Part shown: in pieces, positions 5,118 through 6,033 of the stretch | Layout: each line of letters begins with the position of its first letter | Position numbering within the stretch: the stretch's first letter is position 1 | From: an uncultured Verrucomicrobiota bacterium | GTDB lineage: Bacteria > Verrucomicrobiota > Kiritimatiellia > RFP12 > UBA1067 | DNA length: 6,033 bases | Reading direction: 5' to 3' | Assembly (NCBI GenBank): GCA_946631535.1 | Contig: CAMPAF010000189.1 | Location: forward strand, 1 to 6,033 | Notes under the pieces: generated by a model | Told to the model about the DNA's origin: nothing | What the model saw: the letters and a program-made list of their open reading frames with translations, nothing else | Databases searched by the model: none | Program-made: the position numbers and the translations under genes

Positions 5118-5963
5118 CTACTCCATCTCTGTGCCGATATCCAGCGAGTCTAGGTCGATCTCGCCATCGAAGACCTTCTTGACAGGACCCGTGAGCGTGA
5201 AGCCCGTGCCCTTCGTCTGACGCCAGTCGCCGTCGACCACAAGCTCGTATCCCTGCGACGTGCGCACCCTGAGCGGAAGCGACATCCCTTTCGTCTCCAC
5301 GCCGACGATCGCCACCGCCACCGCGCCGGTCCCGCAAGCTCCTGACTCGCCCTCCACTCCGCGCTCGTACGTGCGCACCAGCGCCTTGCGCGGGGGAATG
5401 TACTGCACGAAGTCGACGTTGGTGCCGTCGGGAGCGAACGTCTCCGCCAGGCGCAGCTCGCGCCCGAGATGCTCCACGTCGGCCGCCGCCACACTCGTGC
5501 ACTGCACGATGAAGTGCGGCACTCCCGCCTCGACGAAGTCGCCAGTGACCGCATGTCCCGGCAGCTGCACCTGCATGTTGTAGCGGCGGTGCCGGGGCTC
5601 CGGCATCCACACCTTCACGCTGCCCGGCCCGACGATCTCCGCGTCCACCAGTCCGGCGCGCGTGTGGAACGTCATGGCCGGCGAGCGCACCACGCCGATC
5701 TCCCGCGCGAACGCCGCAACGCAGCGCGCGCCGTTCCCGCAGAGGTCCGCTTCGGTCCCGTCGGGATTGAAGAACGCCATGTGGAAATCGGCCACCTTGG
5801 ACGGCTGGACGAGTATCACGCCCTCGCAGGCGATGCCCGTGTGCGCCGTCGCGAGAGCCGCAAGGCGCAGATGGTCATGTACGGGGAAAGTCTCCTCGCG
5901 ATCGTCTATCAGCACGAAATCGTTTCCCGCGCCATGCATCTTCGTGAAATGCACTTTCTTCAT
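5118..5963 (-). CDS. dapF: Diaminopimelate epimerase
   Basis: This enzyme converts LL-diaminopimelate to meso-diaminopimelate, the branch point between lysine synthesis and meso-DAP peptidoglycan. The 281 residues match the family (about 275). Two related halves each bring one catalytic cysteine: C75 in LCGNGAR and C210 in SGACGTGA. The N-terminal FTKMHGAGNDFVLID is the family signature, and the ETFAPDGTNVDFVQ (174-187) and RTYERGVEGES (197-207) segments line the active site. The frame stays open upstream into the tRNA, but the true start is ATG 5963. The family signature begins there and an AAGGAAGGTGG ribosome binding site precedes it. It is the first protein gene after the tRNA, and the 18-nt gap leaves no room for a separate promoter. 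The following pyrF is in the same direction. Confidence 0.98.
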   Translation of the reverse strand: MKKVHFTKMHGAGNDFVLIDDREETFPVHDHLRLAALATAHTGIACEGVILVQPSKVADFHMAFFNPDGTEADLCGNGARCVAAFAREIGVVRSPAMTFHTRAGLVDAEIVGPGSVKVWMPEPRHRRYNMQVQLPGHAVTGDFVEAGVPHFIVQCTSVAAADVEHLGRELRLAETFAPDGTNVDFVQYIPPRKALVRTYERGVEGESGACGTGAVAVAIVGVETKGMSLPLRVRTSQGYELVVDGDWRQTKGTGFTLTGPVKKVFDGEIDLDSLDIGTEME

Positions 5964-5965
5964 GT

Positions 5966-5978
5966 CACCACCTTCCTT
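5966..5978 (-). promoter_or_regulatory. Ribosome binding site of dapF
   Basis: The minus strand reads AAGGAAGGTGGTG just upstream of ATG 5963, an extended purine-rich site with an AAGG core about 7 nt from the start. It occupies most of the 18-nt gap to the tRNA 3' end and excludes upstream in-frame starts inside the tRNA. Confidence 0.75.
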
Positions 5979-5981
5979 GAT

Positions 5982-6033
5982 TGGTGCGACTGACTGGGAT
6001 CGAACCAGCAACCTTCGGCTTCGGAGGCCAACG
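5982..6033 (-). tRNA. tRNA-Arg (anticodon CCG), 5' part cut by the window edge
   Basis: The 3' two-thirds of a tRNA is visible. In tRNA order these are G26, the anticodon stem TTGGC (6031-6027), the loop CTCCGAA (6026-6020) with anticodon CCG (6024-6022), and the stem GCCGA (6019-6015). Then come the variable loop AGGTT, the T-stem GCTGG, the loop TTCGATC, the T-stem CCAGT, the acceptor strand CAGTCGC (5992-5986), discriminator A and an encoded CCA (5984-5982). Both stems pair completely, allowing one G-U in each. Anticodon CCG reads the arginine codon CGG. The D-arm and 5' acceptor strand lie beyond the window. Confidence 0.95.

Noticed and set aside
5964..6011. Upstream extension of dapF to a start inside the tRNA
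   Set aside because: The added residues are the translated tRNA sequence. The ribosome binding site and the family N-terminus both fix the start at 5963.

Overview
The window looks like GC-rich bacterial chromosome from an organism with meso-diaminopimelate peptidoglycan. It carries dapF and murI, and a tRNA-Arg with an encoded CCA end. The glycoside hydrolase subtype, the NE0113-like CRISPR-associated fragment and the palindrome-rich intergenic DNA resemble what is found in the Planctomycetes-Verrucomicrobia-Lentisphaerae-Kiritimatiellae group. That placement is an inference from protein flavour and is not proven by the sequence. Every gene I accept lies on the minus strand, so transcription runs from the right edge to the left.

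Right to left, 6033 to 1051 is a compact housekeeping run. It starts with a 5'-truncated tRNA-Arg (anticodon CCG), followed 18 nt later by dapF (diaminopimelate epimerase). Next come pyrF (orotidine-5'-phosphate decarboxylase), a FabF-like ketosynthase of the aryl-polyene type, a family-20 glycoside hydrolase and murI (glutamate racemase). The gaps are 19 nt (dapF-pyrF), a 4-nt ATGA overlap (pyrF-ketosynthase), 19 nt or an 8-nt overlap depending on the start chosen (ketosynthase-hydrolase), and 1 nt (hydrolase-murI). This is best read as one operon. dapF and murI supply two non-standard amino acids of the peptidoglycan stem, and pyrF makes UMP, the precursor of the UDP in UDP-sugars. The ketosynthase makes an acyl or polyene chain, and the hydrolase probably acts on an amino-sugar glycan.

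From 1050 to 556, a short spacer holds a two-hairpin palindromic element. It is followed by a small two-gene unit of 54 and 73 codons joined by an ATGA overlap, with its own extended -10 promoter and a strong ribosome binding site before the second gene. I recognise neither product.

From 555 to 199 there is no convincing gene. This 357-nt stretch is packed with palindromes: a 30-bp tandem duplication, a 29-bp inverted repeat spanning 358-512, and several perfect 7-9 bp hairpins. Two of these belong to the same structural family as the element downstream of murI.

From 198 to 1 there is an extended -10 promoter and a 48-codon frame. It reads like the N-terminus of an NE0113-family CRISPR-associated (CARF-type) protein and then stops. 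Its stop codon overlaps the start of another gene that runs off the left edge. This looks like the remnant of a deleted CRISPR-accessory gene beside the housekeeping operon. No CRISPR array is visible in the window.
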